Below, piece by piece: positions 50,512 to 59,486 of a DNA stretch of 64,000 nt; position 1 is the stretch's first letter, and each line of letters opens with the position of its first letter. The notes beneath the pieces are model-generated. The model made no database searches, was not told where the DNA came from, and saw nothing but the letters and a program-made list of their open reading frames with translations. The stretch lies in contig NZ_JAIFYA010000001.1 of assembly GCF_019688735.1 (NCBI RefSeq), positions 744,001 to 808,000 on the forward strand, read 5' to 3'. Both the position numbers and the translations under genes were made by a program. Source of the DNA: Thermosulfurimonas sp. F29. Its GTDB lineage: Bacteria > Desulfobacterota > Thermodesulfobacteria > Thermodesulfobacteriales > Thermodesulfobacteriaceae.

Positions 50512-51405
50512 TTTTTCGAGAACGGCCGCGTGTAGCCACATCTTGTTTTCGGACTGATCCCACACCACCGACTGCGGCCCTTCCAGAACCTCCTCGGTGA
50601 TTTCCTCCCCCCGATGGGCCGGCAGACAGTGGAGGACTATGGCCTCCGGAGCCGCGTGCCGAAGGAGCCGGCTATTCACCTGATAGGGTTGAAACACCCG
50701 TCGTCTTTCCTCGGCCTCGGCCTCCTGGCCCATGCTGGCCCAGACATCGGTGTTTACCACCTCGGCACCCCTTACGGCCTCCACCGGATCCCGGAGAAGG
50801 GCTATGCGGGCTCCCCGGCTACGGGCCTCCTCCAGAACCTCCGGATCGGGATCGTAACCCTCCGGACAGGCCAGGCGCAGCTCGAACCCGAAAAGGGCTG
50901 CGGCCTCGATCCAGGAGTTGGCCATGTTGTTCCCGTCTCCCACCCAGGCCACCACCAGATCCCCGAGTTTCCGTCCGGTTTCCACCACGGTCATGAGATC
51001 CGAAAGGACCTGACAGGGGTGAAAGCGGTCCGAAAGACCGTTTATGACCGGGACCTCGGCGTAGGCGGCCAGTTCCTCCACCACCTCCTGACCGAAGGTG
51101 CGCACCACTATCCCGTCCACATAGCGGGAGAGCACCCGGGCGGTGTCCTTGAGGGGTTCCCCCCGGGCGAGCTGAAGGTCCCGCGAGGAGAGGAATATGG
51201 TCTGCCCCCCGAGTTTCATCATGGCGGCCTCGAAGGAAACCCGGGTGCGGGTGGAGGGTTTCTCAAAAATGAGGGCCAGAATTTTGCCCAGGAGGGGACG
51301 ATGAGGAACCCCGGCCCTGAGCCGTTTCTTCAGCTCCAGACCCCGACGAATAAGTCCTTCGGCCTCCTCCGGCCGGAGATCCAGAATCCGTTTTAGGTGT
51401 TTCAT
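50500..51405 (-). CDS. argF: Ornithine carbamoyltransferase
   Basis: Makes citrulline from ornithine and carbamoyl phosphate. The 301-residue protein has the carbamoyl-phosphate-binding STRTRVSFEAAM (about 51-62), the HPCQVLSDL motif (about 129), the DVWASMG ornithine-site motif (about 220) and the catalytic HCLPAHRGEE (about 263). It appears monocistronic here, convergent with pnp. The substrate carbamoyl phosphate links it to carA at the start of the window. Confidence 0.96.
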   Translation of the reverse strand: MKHLKRILDLRPEEAEGLIRRGLELKKRLRAGVPHRPLLGKILALIFEKPSTRTRVSFEAAMMKLGGQTIFLSSRDLQLARGEPLKDTARVLSRYVDGIVVRTFGQEVVEELAAYAEVPVINGLSDRFHPCQVLSDLMTVVETGRKLGDLVVAWVGDGNNMANSWIEAAALFGFELRLACPEGYDPDPEVLEEARSRGARIALLRDPVEAVRGAEVVNTDVWASMGQEAEAEERRRVFQPYQVNSRLLRHAAPEAIVLHCLPAHRGEEITEEVLEGPQSVVWDQSENKMWLHAAVLEKLLA

Positions 51406-51490
51406 TTTCCTATCCCGCCGGTGAACTTAATCGGATTTTAGGCTCTGTTTCCCAAGAGGTCAACTTGAAGTAAACTGCTCCCCGGAGAAG

Positions 51491-52102
51491 ATGATGATTA
51501 GCGAAGCACCCCCGGACATTATGGAACTGAAAAAACAACTTCGAAAGGAAATGCTTCAAAAAAGGAGCGAGCTTTCCCCTGAAGAAAGGGAGAATTTATC
51601 CTTGTCTATCTGTCATCGTTTTCTTAAAACTGAACTTTTTGAAAGGTCTCGTACTATTTTATTTTTTGCCTCTTTTGGCACCGAAGTGAATCTTTTTCCT
51701 GCATTGGGAGCAGCTCTTCTACAGGGAAAAAGAGTAGGTCTTCCCCGCACCGTGATCTCCCGGCGGACTTTATTCTTCCATCAAATTTTTACCCTTGGAG
51801 AGTTGGTTCCGGGGCCTTATGGAATTTTAGAGCCTCCCCCGGAAAATCCTTTGATTTCGCCGGATGAAGTTGATCTCGTACTGGTTCCGGGGCTTGCTTT
51901 TGACCGGAGTGGTTATCGCCTAGGCTACGGAGGGGGATTCTACGATCGTTTTCTCCGGGAAATTCGTGCTATTAAGGTGGCTCCGGCTTTTTCTTTTCAG
52001 GTGGTGAAGAACCTGCCCCACGAGAAACACGACCTCCCCGTAGATTTCATTATTACAGAGAGGGAGATTATAATACCGGAAATCTCTCCTCTCGCACCTT
52101 AA
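51491..52102 (+). CDS. 5-formyltetrahydrofolate cyclo-ligase
   Basis: Converts 5-formyl-THF to 5,10-methenyl-THF using ATP. The 203-residue protein has the N-terminal LKKQLRKEMLQKRSELSP (Lys-rich ATP-binding helix) and the C-terminal phosphate-binding GYRLGYGGGFYDRFL (about 138-152). The start may be any of three nearby ATG codons. The gene and its surroundings to 54.5 kb are clearly AT-richer than pnp and argF, suggesting a different origin. Confidence 0.92.
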   Translation: MMISEAPPDIMELKKQLRKEMLQKRSELSPEERENLSLSICHRFLKTELFERSRTILFFASFGTEVNLFPALGAALLQGKRVGLPRTVISRRTLFFHQIFTLGELVPGPYGILEPPPENPLISPDEVDLVLVPGLAFDRSGYRLGYGGGFYDRFLREIRAIKVAPAFSFQVVKNLPHEKHDLPVDFIITEREIIIPEISPLAP

Positions 52103-52255
52103 ATCAGCCTTCTTTTTTTAAGTGCGGGCGATGGTATCTGAGCTTCTGGGAGTGGAATATTTTTTCCGCAAATGATTGTTGGGAGATTTTTCACAAATTA
52201 CTGAAAAAATTTCGAGAAAAATTTTGAAAACTCCGTTAATGAATTGTTTTGGTAA

Positions 52256-52284
52256 TTGATATTCTTTTAAGAACGATGTAGAAA
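52256..52284 (+). promoter_or_regulatory. Candidate promoter of the GGDEF/EAL gene
   Basis: TTGATA (52256-52261, 5/6), a 17-bp spacer and TAGAAA (52279-52284, 4/6). The start site would be near 52291. The rest of the AT-rich 52103-52255 interval shows no gene that I can support. Confidence 0.45.
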
Positions 52285-52441
52285 AGGATAAGAAGGTGGT
52301 GGAGTTAGTGGGATTGTAGACGAGCTGTCTTTTCGGCGTAAGCTTTGGGAGGTTATTTCTCTCACTCCTGAGGATTTCTGGATTTCTCTGCCTTTTTGTT
52401 CCTCCCCGCGAGGATTTTTTGCTCATCGAATAGGAGAATTT

Positions 52442-54517
52442 TTGAGGAAATTTTTTCTTGATCCGGAAAGTTCCGAAATTAACGATATCATTAGGGAACT
52501 GGGGGAACATCATTACAGAGTTGGGGTAAGTCCGTCAGAATTCAATATGGCATTATTTGAGCTGTGGCGACGGATTGTGCAACTTATTTCTTGTAAAGGG
52601 GCCCGGCAGCTTGAGGACCTTCTGGGACAACTTTTCTTTGAGCTTTCGGCCCGGGTCTTTCAGGCCTATTTTGAGGCCCGGGAACGGGATCTCCGCGAAG
52701 CCCGAGAGGAACTGGAGGTTCTAACCAGGATATATGCCCTTTTGCGGGAAATTAATCTTCTCATTTTTGAGGAACGTTCTGACCCCCGGAAGCTCTTTCA
52801 GGAGGCCTGTGGGATTATGATTCGTACCGGGGGGTTCGCCCTGGCCTGGGTGGGTTTGGCTGGGGAGGTGGTAGCCGCTGCAGGGGAGACCGCGGTACTG
52901 GAAGGGGTGCCCCCCCTTAAAGAAATTGCAGAGGGAAAAAATCCTCATCTTGTGACCCTTAAGGAAGGAAGATCGGTAATTGTACTGGATACCCGAGATG
53001 AAGATATATTTGCTGTTTGGGCCGAAAAGGTCCGAGATTTTGGATTTGGTTCGTTTGTAAGCCTCCCCTTGTATCTTGACGGGCTTAAGGGAGTTCTGGC
53101 TCTTTATGCGGAGGCCCCTTTACATTTTACCGATCGTGAGGTCAGGCTTCTTGAGGAGATAGCACGGGATCTCTCTCTGGGGTACCTACACATTGTAAAG
53201 ACCCGGGAACTTGAGAAGGCGCTTTTCCGGGATCTTCTCACCGGGCTTCCGAACCAGCGGTTTTTACTGGCTGCCCTGGAGCACGAAATAGAGGTGGCTC
53301 GAATCGAAAAGCTTTCCCTGGCTCTGGTAAAACTGGATCTGGATCACTTCAGTTCCCTAAATATGGAATTGGGACGACTGAAGGGGGACAGGATTCTTAA
53401 GGTTGTGGGTGAACGTTTGTCCCGTTTGGTGAACCAGGCTGGAACTCTGGCCCGAATAGGTTCTGATGAATTTGCTTTCTCGTATTTGCTTCAGCGAATA
53501 TCACCGGCCTTGCTTCTCACCCATCTTGAGAATTTATTCCAGGAACCCATAAGAGTTGAGCAGGAGGAGGTCAAGGTTTCTGCTTCTGTGGGAATAGCCC
53601 TTTTTCCGGAAGACGCCTCTTCTCCAGAGGATCTCATGGAGGCGGCTTCTGTAGCCCTCAGAGAAGCCAAAACCAGGGCTCCTCACGGGGTAGCCTTTTT
53701 TTCTCCAAATTTATCCAAAAAAGCTTTTCGGCATTTTGCTTTGATAAGAGAATTGGAAAAGGCTTTAGGGGAGCAACAATTTGAGCTATTTTTTCAGCCA
53801 CGCATTCGTCTCCGTGAACGCAGGCCTGCGTCCTTGGAAGCGCTTTTGCGCTGGCGTCATCCCGAAAGAGGACTGGTAATGCCCGGAGAGTTTATTCCTG
53901 TACTGGAAGAGTCTGGCTTAATTGTGGAGGTAGGGTGCTGGGTTATACTCGAAGCAGCCCGTTTTCTGAGGGCTTGTCGCGAAAGTTTTCCGAAAATGCG
54001 CATTTCTTTCAATGTCTCGGTTAAGCAGTTTCTGGCTCGAGATCGCTTAATTCGTGTATTACAGGAGATCTTAGAGGACGGATTCTTGCCGCCCGGGGCT
54101 TTGGAGGTGGAAATTACCGAAAGTCTTCTTCTTGAGGCTGGTCCGGAGGCCAAGAGCTTGCTTAGCCGTATTCACGAATTAGGAATTGAGATTGCTCTTG
54201 ATGACTTTGGAACGGGGTATTCGTCTTTCGCCTATCTAAAAGAGATTCCCGCCCGCACCCTTAAGGTGGATTATTCATTTGTGAGGGGGCTTCCCGAAAG
54301 CCGAGAGGATGCCGAGGCGGTGATGGCCATTGTATCCATGGCTCGGAATTTGGGTAAACGCGTGGTGGCGGAGGGGGTGGAGCGGAGGGAACAGTTGGCC
54401 TTTCTGGCGGGTTTGGGAGTGGATGAAGTTCAGGGTTTTCTTTTTTCGCGTCCTCTGGTAGCTGAGGAAACACTGAAATTTTTGAATAATTTCCGCTCTG
54501 AACGGTTCTTTTGGTAA
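52442..54517 (+). CDS. GGDEF-EAL cyclic-di-GMP protein with N-terminal sensor domains
   Basis: A 691-residue cytoplasmic signalling protein as written from TTG 52442, which has AGGAG 5-6 bases upstream. The N-terminal helical part (about 1-75) contains ELGEHHYRVGVSPSEF, similar to the proximal-His region of globin-coupled sensors; this is tentative. Residues about 105-250 are a GAF-like domain. The GGDEF domain (about 260-415) has RIGSDEF instead of GG(D/E)EF and is probably not a cyclase. The EAL domain (about 430-680) is complete: EALLRW, FNVSVKQF, EITES, LDDFGTGYSS, EGVE and QGFLFSRP. It is therefore probably a c-di-GMP phosphodiesterase. The coding-like frame continues upstream to 52292 without a normal start; an ATT at 52313 has GGAG 8 bases before it. 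Confidence 0.88.
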   Translation: MRKFFLDPESSEINDIIRELGEHHYRVGVSPSEFNMALFELWRRIVQLISCKGARQLEDLLGQLFFELSARVFQAYFEARERDLREAREELEVLTRIYALLREINLLIFEERSDPRKLFQEACGIMIRTGGFALAWVGLAGEVVAAAGETAVLEGVPPLKEIAEGKNPHLVTLKEGRSVIVLDTRDEDIFAVWAEKVRDFGFGSFVSLPLYLDGLKGVLALYAEAPLHFTDREVRLLEEIARDLSLGYLHIVKTRELEKALFRDLLTGLPNQRFLLAALEHEIEVARIEKLSLALVKLDLDHFSSLNMELGRLKGDRILKVVGERLSRLVNQAGTLARIGSDEFAFSYLLQRISPALLLTHLENLFQEPIRVEQEEVKVSASVGIALFPEDASSPEDLMEAASVALREAKTRAPHGVAFFSPNLSKKAFRHFALIRELEKALGEQQFELFFQPRIRLRERRPASLEALLRWRHPERGLVMPGEFIPVLEESGLIVEVGCWVILEAARFLRACRESFPKMRISFNVSVKQFLARDRLIRVLQEILEDGFLPPGALEVEITESLLLEAGPEAKSLLSRIHELGIEIALDDFGTGYSSFAYLKEIPARTLKVDYSFVRGLPESREDAEAVMAIVSMARNLGKRVVAEGVERREQLAFLAGLGVDEVQGFLFSRPLVAEETLKFLNNFRSERFFW

Positions 54518-54525
54518 CACGAGGT

Positions 54526-55200
54526 TGACCTGCTCCCCCCATTTTTCGAACCACCCGGGATGTTAGGATTTATAGGAATGACAACTCAAAATAATGGATG
54601 TGAGCCACGAAAAAGTTTGCTATCGACCGGATCATCAGAATCCTGGCCGAGGCCGACACCCCCGGTAACTCCGTAGCCGCTATCGCAAGAAAATACGGTG
54701 TATCGCGAGACCATCTACCGGTGGCGCAAAAAATACCGCGGGTTTTTTTTCCTCCTCAGAGGCCAAACGTCTCAAAGCCCTGGAAGAAGAAAATGCCCGG
54801 CTGAAACGACTGCTGGCCGAAAAAGAACTCGAAATCTTTATGGCCTGTATCGAAAGCTTGGTCTTAGTCTTTGTCTTCGCAAGAAGCGAGGCTGGCGGAG
54901 GACCCCGAGAACGGAAGAAGCTTTTCCCGTTGAGGTTGCCAGAAAGCCTTTGAAACGATGGAGCATGGATTTCAGTTTCGCTCCGGGGAATTCCGGAGGG
55001 TTTGTCGGAGGTGGAGGGTCAGGCAGAGGGTAATTCCTCCGGGCAGTCCTTATTGGAATGGATTCATGGAGAGCTTACACGGTAAAGAGGAAGTTGAGTG
55101 GCTTTCCAGGGAGGAGATCGAGAGGGACCGCTTACATAAAAAAACGATTAAAACCCTCACAGAATTTACCCTGCACATAGGAGGCCAAAAAAGGGATCAC
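54526..55200 (+). mobile_element. Degraded IS3-family insertion sequence
   Basis: Fragments of both IS3 ORFs are present with several frameshifts. OrfA pieces are IIRILAEADTPGNSVAAIAR then KYGVSR, (shift) ETIYRWRKKYRG, (shift in a T8 run) SEAKRLKALEEENARLKRLL. OrfB pieces are KRWSMDFSFAPGNSGG (start of the integrase core) and, after a deletion, PPGSPYWNGFMESLHGK (the NG-E region). The central DDE residues are missing, so it is inactive. A possible left end (TGACCTGCTCCCCCC from 54526) lies 9 bp after the EAL gene stop; no matching right end was found, and the right border is approximate. An intact member would be about 1.2-1.3 kb. Confidence 0.82.
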
Positions 55201-55202
55201 CG

Positions 55203-55231
55203 GAAAAATTCCAGGGGGCCGGAGGCCCCCC
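55203..55231 (-). terminator. Terminator of the VPLPA-CTERM gene
   Basis: A perfect 7-bp GC stem (55214-55220 with 55224-55230, GGGGGCC/GGCCCCC) with a 3-base loop. On the minus strand it is followed within 3-5 bases by a run of five T residues. Confidence 0.65.
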
Positions 55232-55236
55232 GATTA

Positions 55237-56133
55237 TTACGAGACCCTTAGGCGGCGCCGCACCCCCACCAGAACACCCAGCCCCGGAAGGAGAAGGAAC
55301 CCCGCCGGCGGAAGAGGCACCGCGCTGAGGTGAAGACCCCCCTCGGCCGAAATAGTGTCCCCCTGATAAGCCCTCCCCGAGAGGTTGAAGGTGGCGGAAA
55401 TGGAATACCAGCCGGGCTCGAGAAAATAGGTGTAGGTGTACACATAATCACTCTCCGAGGTTATCCCCCGTCGGTTAATCTCGTCATGGACCCCCCACAG
55501 CTGGCCCTTCAGGGTATCCGGTTCCCCGTCCCCGTTAGAATCCTCATAGCGGTAGAGACTGAGGTCCCACCGTCCCTGGAGATAGTTCGCGTAGTCGAAT
55601 TCCTCCTCGTTGAAGTTTTCCCCTCCGTAGTGCAGGAATTCGGTAACCCGCAGGGTGAGGGGCCTATCCAGGAAAAAGTAACCGTACTGCTGGGAGGTTC
55701 CGTAGAATCCGGCATAGTCGTGGGCGTTTACAAACATATTGGTGGAGGCCCCGCCGGAGATGGAAAGACCGCTCACCCCTCCCTCGTTGAGGAAACTCCG
55801 GACATTAAGCGAGGCCGCCCAGGTCTTCTCCACCGGACCGTAGGGCTTTGACTGGTGCTTCGAAAGGGATTTCTCCGCCGGGGGATCGTGTGCCCAGATT
55901 CCCACCGCGGTATCCGCGTGGTCACCACCCGACACATTGAACACATATTCGTTGGCGCTGTGATCGTAGGCCGTCACGCTTCCATAGGCATAAAAGCGAG
56001 CGATGTGATAGGGCCAGTTGTCATCCCAGTAGTAGGGGATGGGCGAAGCCCGAAGCCCCGTTCCTAAAAACAGCGCCAGGAGAAACACCAGAGCCATCAT
56101 CTTAGTGGAGAAGAATCCCTTAAGCCTTTTCAT
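55237..56133 (-). CDS. Exported protein with VPLPA/PEP-CTERM-type sorting signal
   Basis: A 298-residue secreted protein. ATG 56133 follows a very strong GGAGGGGG site. Residues 1-28 are a signal peptide (MALVFLLALFLGTGLRA). The body is rich in Tyr, Gly, Asn and Asp, with one Ca-loop-like segment DSNGDGEPDT (about 200-209), suggesting an extracellular beta-rich structure. The C-terminus is SAVPLPPAGFLLLPGLGV then a hydrophobic stretch and RRRLRVS. This is the tripartite pattern of VPLPA-type PEP-CTERM signals, recognised by an exosortase. No exosortase is in the window. It has its own strong promoter and terminator. Confidence 0.82.
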   Translation of the reverse strand: MKRLKGFFSTKMMALVFLLALFLGTGLRASPIPYYWDDNWPYHIARFYAYGSVTAYDHSANEYVFNVSGGDHADTAVGIWAHDPPAEKSLSKHQSKPYGPVEKTWAASLNVRSFLNEGGVSGLSISGGASTNMFVNAHDYAGFYGTSQQYGYFFLDRPLTLRVTEFLHYGGENFNEEEFDYANYLQGRWDLSLYRYEDSNGDGEPDTLKGQLWGVHDEINRRGITSESDYVYTYTYFLEPGWYSISATFNLSGRAYQGDTISAEGGLHLSAVPLPPAGFLLLPGLGVLVGVRRRLRVS

Positions 56134-56165
56134 GTCCCCCCTCCAAGGAAATTTTTTAATCAATT

Positions 56166-56193
56166 ATTAAAACATGATGGAGTGGAATGTCAA
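56166..56193 (-). promoter_or_regulatory. Sigma-70 promoter of the VPLPA-CTERM gene
   Basis: On the minus strand a perfect TTGACA (56188-56193), a 16-bp spacer and TTTAAT (56166-56171, 5/6), 33 bp before the ATG. The rest of the 56194-56365 interval shows no further gene. Confidence 0.75.
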
Positions 56194-56365
56194 GCCATAA
56201 GGCAGGATTTTATGCCATAAATTGCCCATAACATTCGATTTTTCTGCATCCTATTGCGCGATTTTTTGGTTTTCTGTCAATGCGGAGCACGGAGGTACGG
56301 TGACAGGGACGGCGAGCGGGGCAATTTATGAAGGGAGGGTGTTCCCCGGATCCGTTGGAGGCCGG

Positions 56366-59300
56366 TCAAGCTCGGTTTTTCGGTGGTAAGGGTATTATTT
56401 TGGTCAGTTCTTTGCGCAGATCTTCGAAAAAAGTATAGAAGAGGGGCACATAGAGGAGGGTAAGAAGGGTGGCCACGATCAGTCCTCCGATGGCCACCAC
56501 CGCCAGGGGGGAGAGCCTTTCCAGCCCCAGGGCCCTTTCCGCGGCTATGGGAAGCATCCCGGTGATGGTCCCCAGGGCGGTCATTACGATGGGCCGGGTG
56601 CGCACCCGGATAGCCTCCTCAATGGCCTCGTGGAGGTCTTTCCCCCGGGCCCGGGCGCGCCTGATAAAGTCTATGAGGAGAATGGAGTTGTTGACCACGA
56701 TCCCGGCAAGGAGGATCATGCCCATGGCCGCGGGCATGCAGAAGTGCCTCCCCACGAAAAGGAGCCCCCAGACCGCCCCGATCACCGAAAGCGGAATGGC
56801 CACCATGATGGTGAGGGGATCCAGGAAGGAGCGAAAGGTCGGAACCAGGGAAAAATAGAGAAGCATCAGGGCGAGGAGCAGGGCCCTGCGGAGCCGACCG
56901 AAAGCCTCCTTCATGTGTTTGATCTCCCCTTCCTGGGATATCCGGTAGCCGGGAGGAAGGGGAAGGACCGCAAGGAGGCGGTTCACCTGAGCCTGGAGGT
57001 GGGTGATGGCGGTGGTGTAACGATAGCCCAGGACATCCACCACCGGAGAGAGTCCCTGGCGCCTGTAAACGGTGAGAGTACGCGACTCCTCCAGACGGGC
57101 CATCTCGTTGAGGGGGATGGTGCCCCGGGGGGTATGTACCGGGAGGGTGTCCAGATCCGAGAGGGCCCGGCGTTCGCCATCCGGGAGACGCACCCGAATG
57201 ACATAGCCGTCCTCCCCGGGCACCCGCAGGACGGAAGCGCGGGCTCCGCTGAAGGCCGCGCGCACGGTTCGGGCCAGATCGAGAGGGGAGAGCCCGTAGC
57301 GGACCGCCTTTTCCAGGTCGGGACGAATCAGGATTTCCACCCTGTCCGGGTACCAGTTGCGGGACACGGAGACCAGCCCCCGAACCTCGTGCAGCCGCAC
57401 CACCACCTGATCCGCCAGTTGGTCGAGCACCCTCCGGTCCGGTCCGCTGATCATCACATCCACCGGAGCGGCGATGGAGGAGAGGGGCGTGGCCCCGAAG
57501 TCGTAAACATGTACATAACGCAGGCCGGGGATTTCCAGAAACCTCTCCCGAAGACGCCTTTCTATCTTCCAGATGCTTTCCTTCCGGTGAAAACGGTCCA
57601 CGAAATGCACGGTGATGAGACCCTGCTGAGGCGTTCTCTCCGCCCCGAAGCTGATCACCCCGGGCTCGCTTCCCACCACGGTGGCCATGCGGATGAATCC
57701 CGGCGTCCTCCGGATAATCTCCTCCATGCGGTTTACGATTTCCTCGGTGCGGGAAAGGGAGGTATTGGCCCCGGTCTCGAAGGCGATCTTCACGATACCG
57801 GTGTCCATGGGGGGGCATGAGGTCCCGGCCCACAAGGGGCATCTGCCGGACACTGATCAGGAGAAGCCCTATCCCCAGGGGTCCGATGAAAAGAAATCTT
57901 TTCGTCACCGCGAAATCGAAAAGACGCACGAAGAAATTTCTGAGGGGTTCCAGCATCCCCTCGCCTACCCGGTGGAGCATCCGCTCCGGAAGGTTCCGGC
58001 TTCCGTCCCCGCGAAGGAGAAACCGGGAAAGCAGCGGGATCACCGTAACGGAGATTACATAGGAGGAGAGCAGGGCCAGGATGAGCACCGCGGCCAGCTG
58101 CCGGAGAATCTTCTCCACATAGCCCCCGATGAAGAGTATGGGCACCAGGACGGCCACGGTGGTGATGGTGCCGGCGAAGTCGGCCAGCATGATCTCCCGG
58201 GTGCCGTCCACCGCGGCCCGAAAGGGAGACTTGCCCAGGTGATGATGGCGATCGATGTTCTCAATCACCACGATGGCGTCGTCAAGAAGAAGCCCCACGG
58301 CTAGGATCACCGCGGTGAGGGTCACGATGTTGAGTTCGAAGCCGAACACCCTCATTCCGAAAAAGACCATAAAGTAGGTAAAAGGGATGGATATCGCGGC
58401 TAGCAGGGTCATCCGCAGACGGGCCAGAAGTACCAGGATCACGGCCACCGTAAGCACCACCGCATCCCGCAGGGCATCGATCATGTTGGCCACCGAGGTG
58501 CGGATGAGGTCCTCCTGGGTGTCCACGATCTCGAAGGTCAGATCCGGAAACTCGCTTTCGATCCGCGGAAGGGCCCGATGAAGGGCCTCGAGCGTGTCGG
58601 TGACATGTCCCTTTTCGGGACGCAGGATGTTGATCCCGATGGCCGGATGGCCGTTTCCGTGAAAGAAACTCTGTCTCTCCGTGTAGAGGACCCTCACCCG
58701 GGCGAGGTCCCGCAGGTGGATCTCCCCCCGCGGGGTGCGGGCCACCACCAGATCCAGAAGCTCTTCCGGTTTGAGCCTTTCCCCGGCCACCTTAATGAGG
58801 ATCTGGTCCCGATCCCGGATAAGGAGCCCTCCGGGGATGTTGAGGTTTTGAGCGTAAAGAGCGGAGATCACCCGGGAGAGACTTAAACCGTAGCGGGCCA
58901 GCCGGTCGCGATCCACCTCCACCCTTATCTCCGGGAGATATCCGCCGAAGACCTCCACCTGGGCCACCTCCGGGATGCGCAGGAGGGCCTCGCGCAGTTC
59001 GTTGTCTGCTATCTGCCTGACCTTGGCGAGATCCAGAGGCGAGCCCGGGCGGGGACGGACCGCAAGCGTGCAGACCGGGGTGGTGGCGTCGCTCACCCGG
59101 AAGATCCGCGGGGGAAGAAGCCCCCGGGGAAGCTTCGCCCATATACGGTCAAGAGCGGCCGAAACATCCACCTCCGCGGAGTCCAGGCTCTTCTCGTATT
59201 CGAACTCCACGGAGACCACGGCCACCTCGTCCCGGGAGGAGGACCTGACCTTCCGTACCAGATCCAGGGTGGCCAGCTCCTTCTCCACCGGGCGGGCCAC

Positions 59301-59486
59301 CTTGTCCTCCACATCCCCGGCCGAGGCCCCGGGCCAGACCAGCACCACCGCGATCTTCGGATAGTTGGCATCGGGAAAGAGGTTGAGCGGCATTTCGCGA
59401 AAGGAAACGATCCCCAGCACCACTCCGGCGAGGAGAAGAGAGGTGACCAGATAAGGATTGCGCAGGTAATCTTCCACGAAACTCAT
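56366..59486 (-). CDS. RND efflux transporter permease, split by a frameshift in a G7 tract
   Basis: An inner-membrane proton-driven pump of the AcrB/MdtB type. Two overlapping frames together give about 1039 residues, the normal RND length. The first frame (59486 to about 57815) carries the N-terminal helix, porter domains and the TM4 proton-relay pair in VGLLLDDAIVVIENIDRH. At GRDLMPP the frame breaks inside seven consecutive C residues on the coding strand (57809-57815 on plus). Removing one base continues directly into MDTGIVKIAFETGANTS and the intact second half, which ends at 56366. Without correction the product would be a long aberrant protein or a truncated pump. Causes could be a sequencing error, a true lesion or phase variation. 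It overlaps the HlyD gene by 4 bp. Confidence 0.85.
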
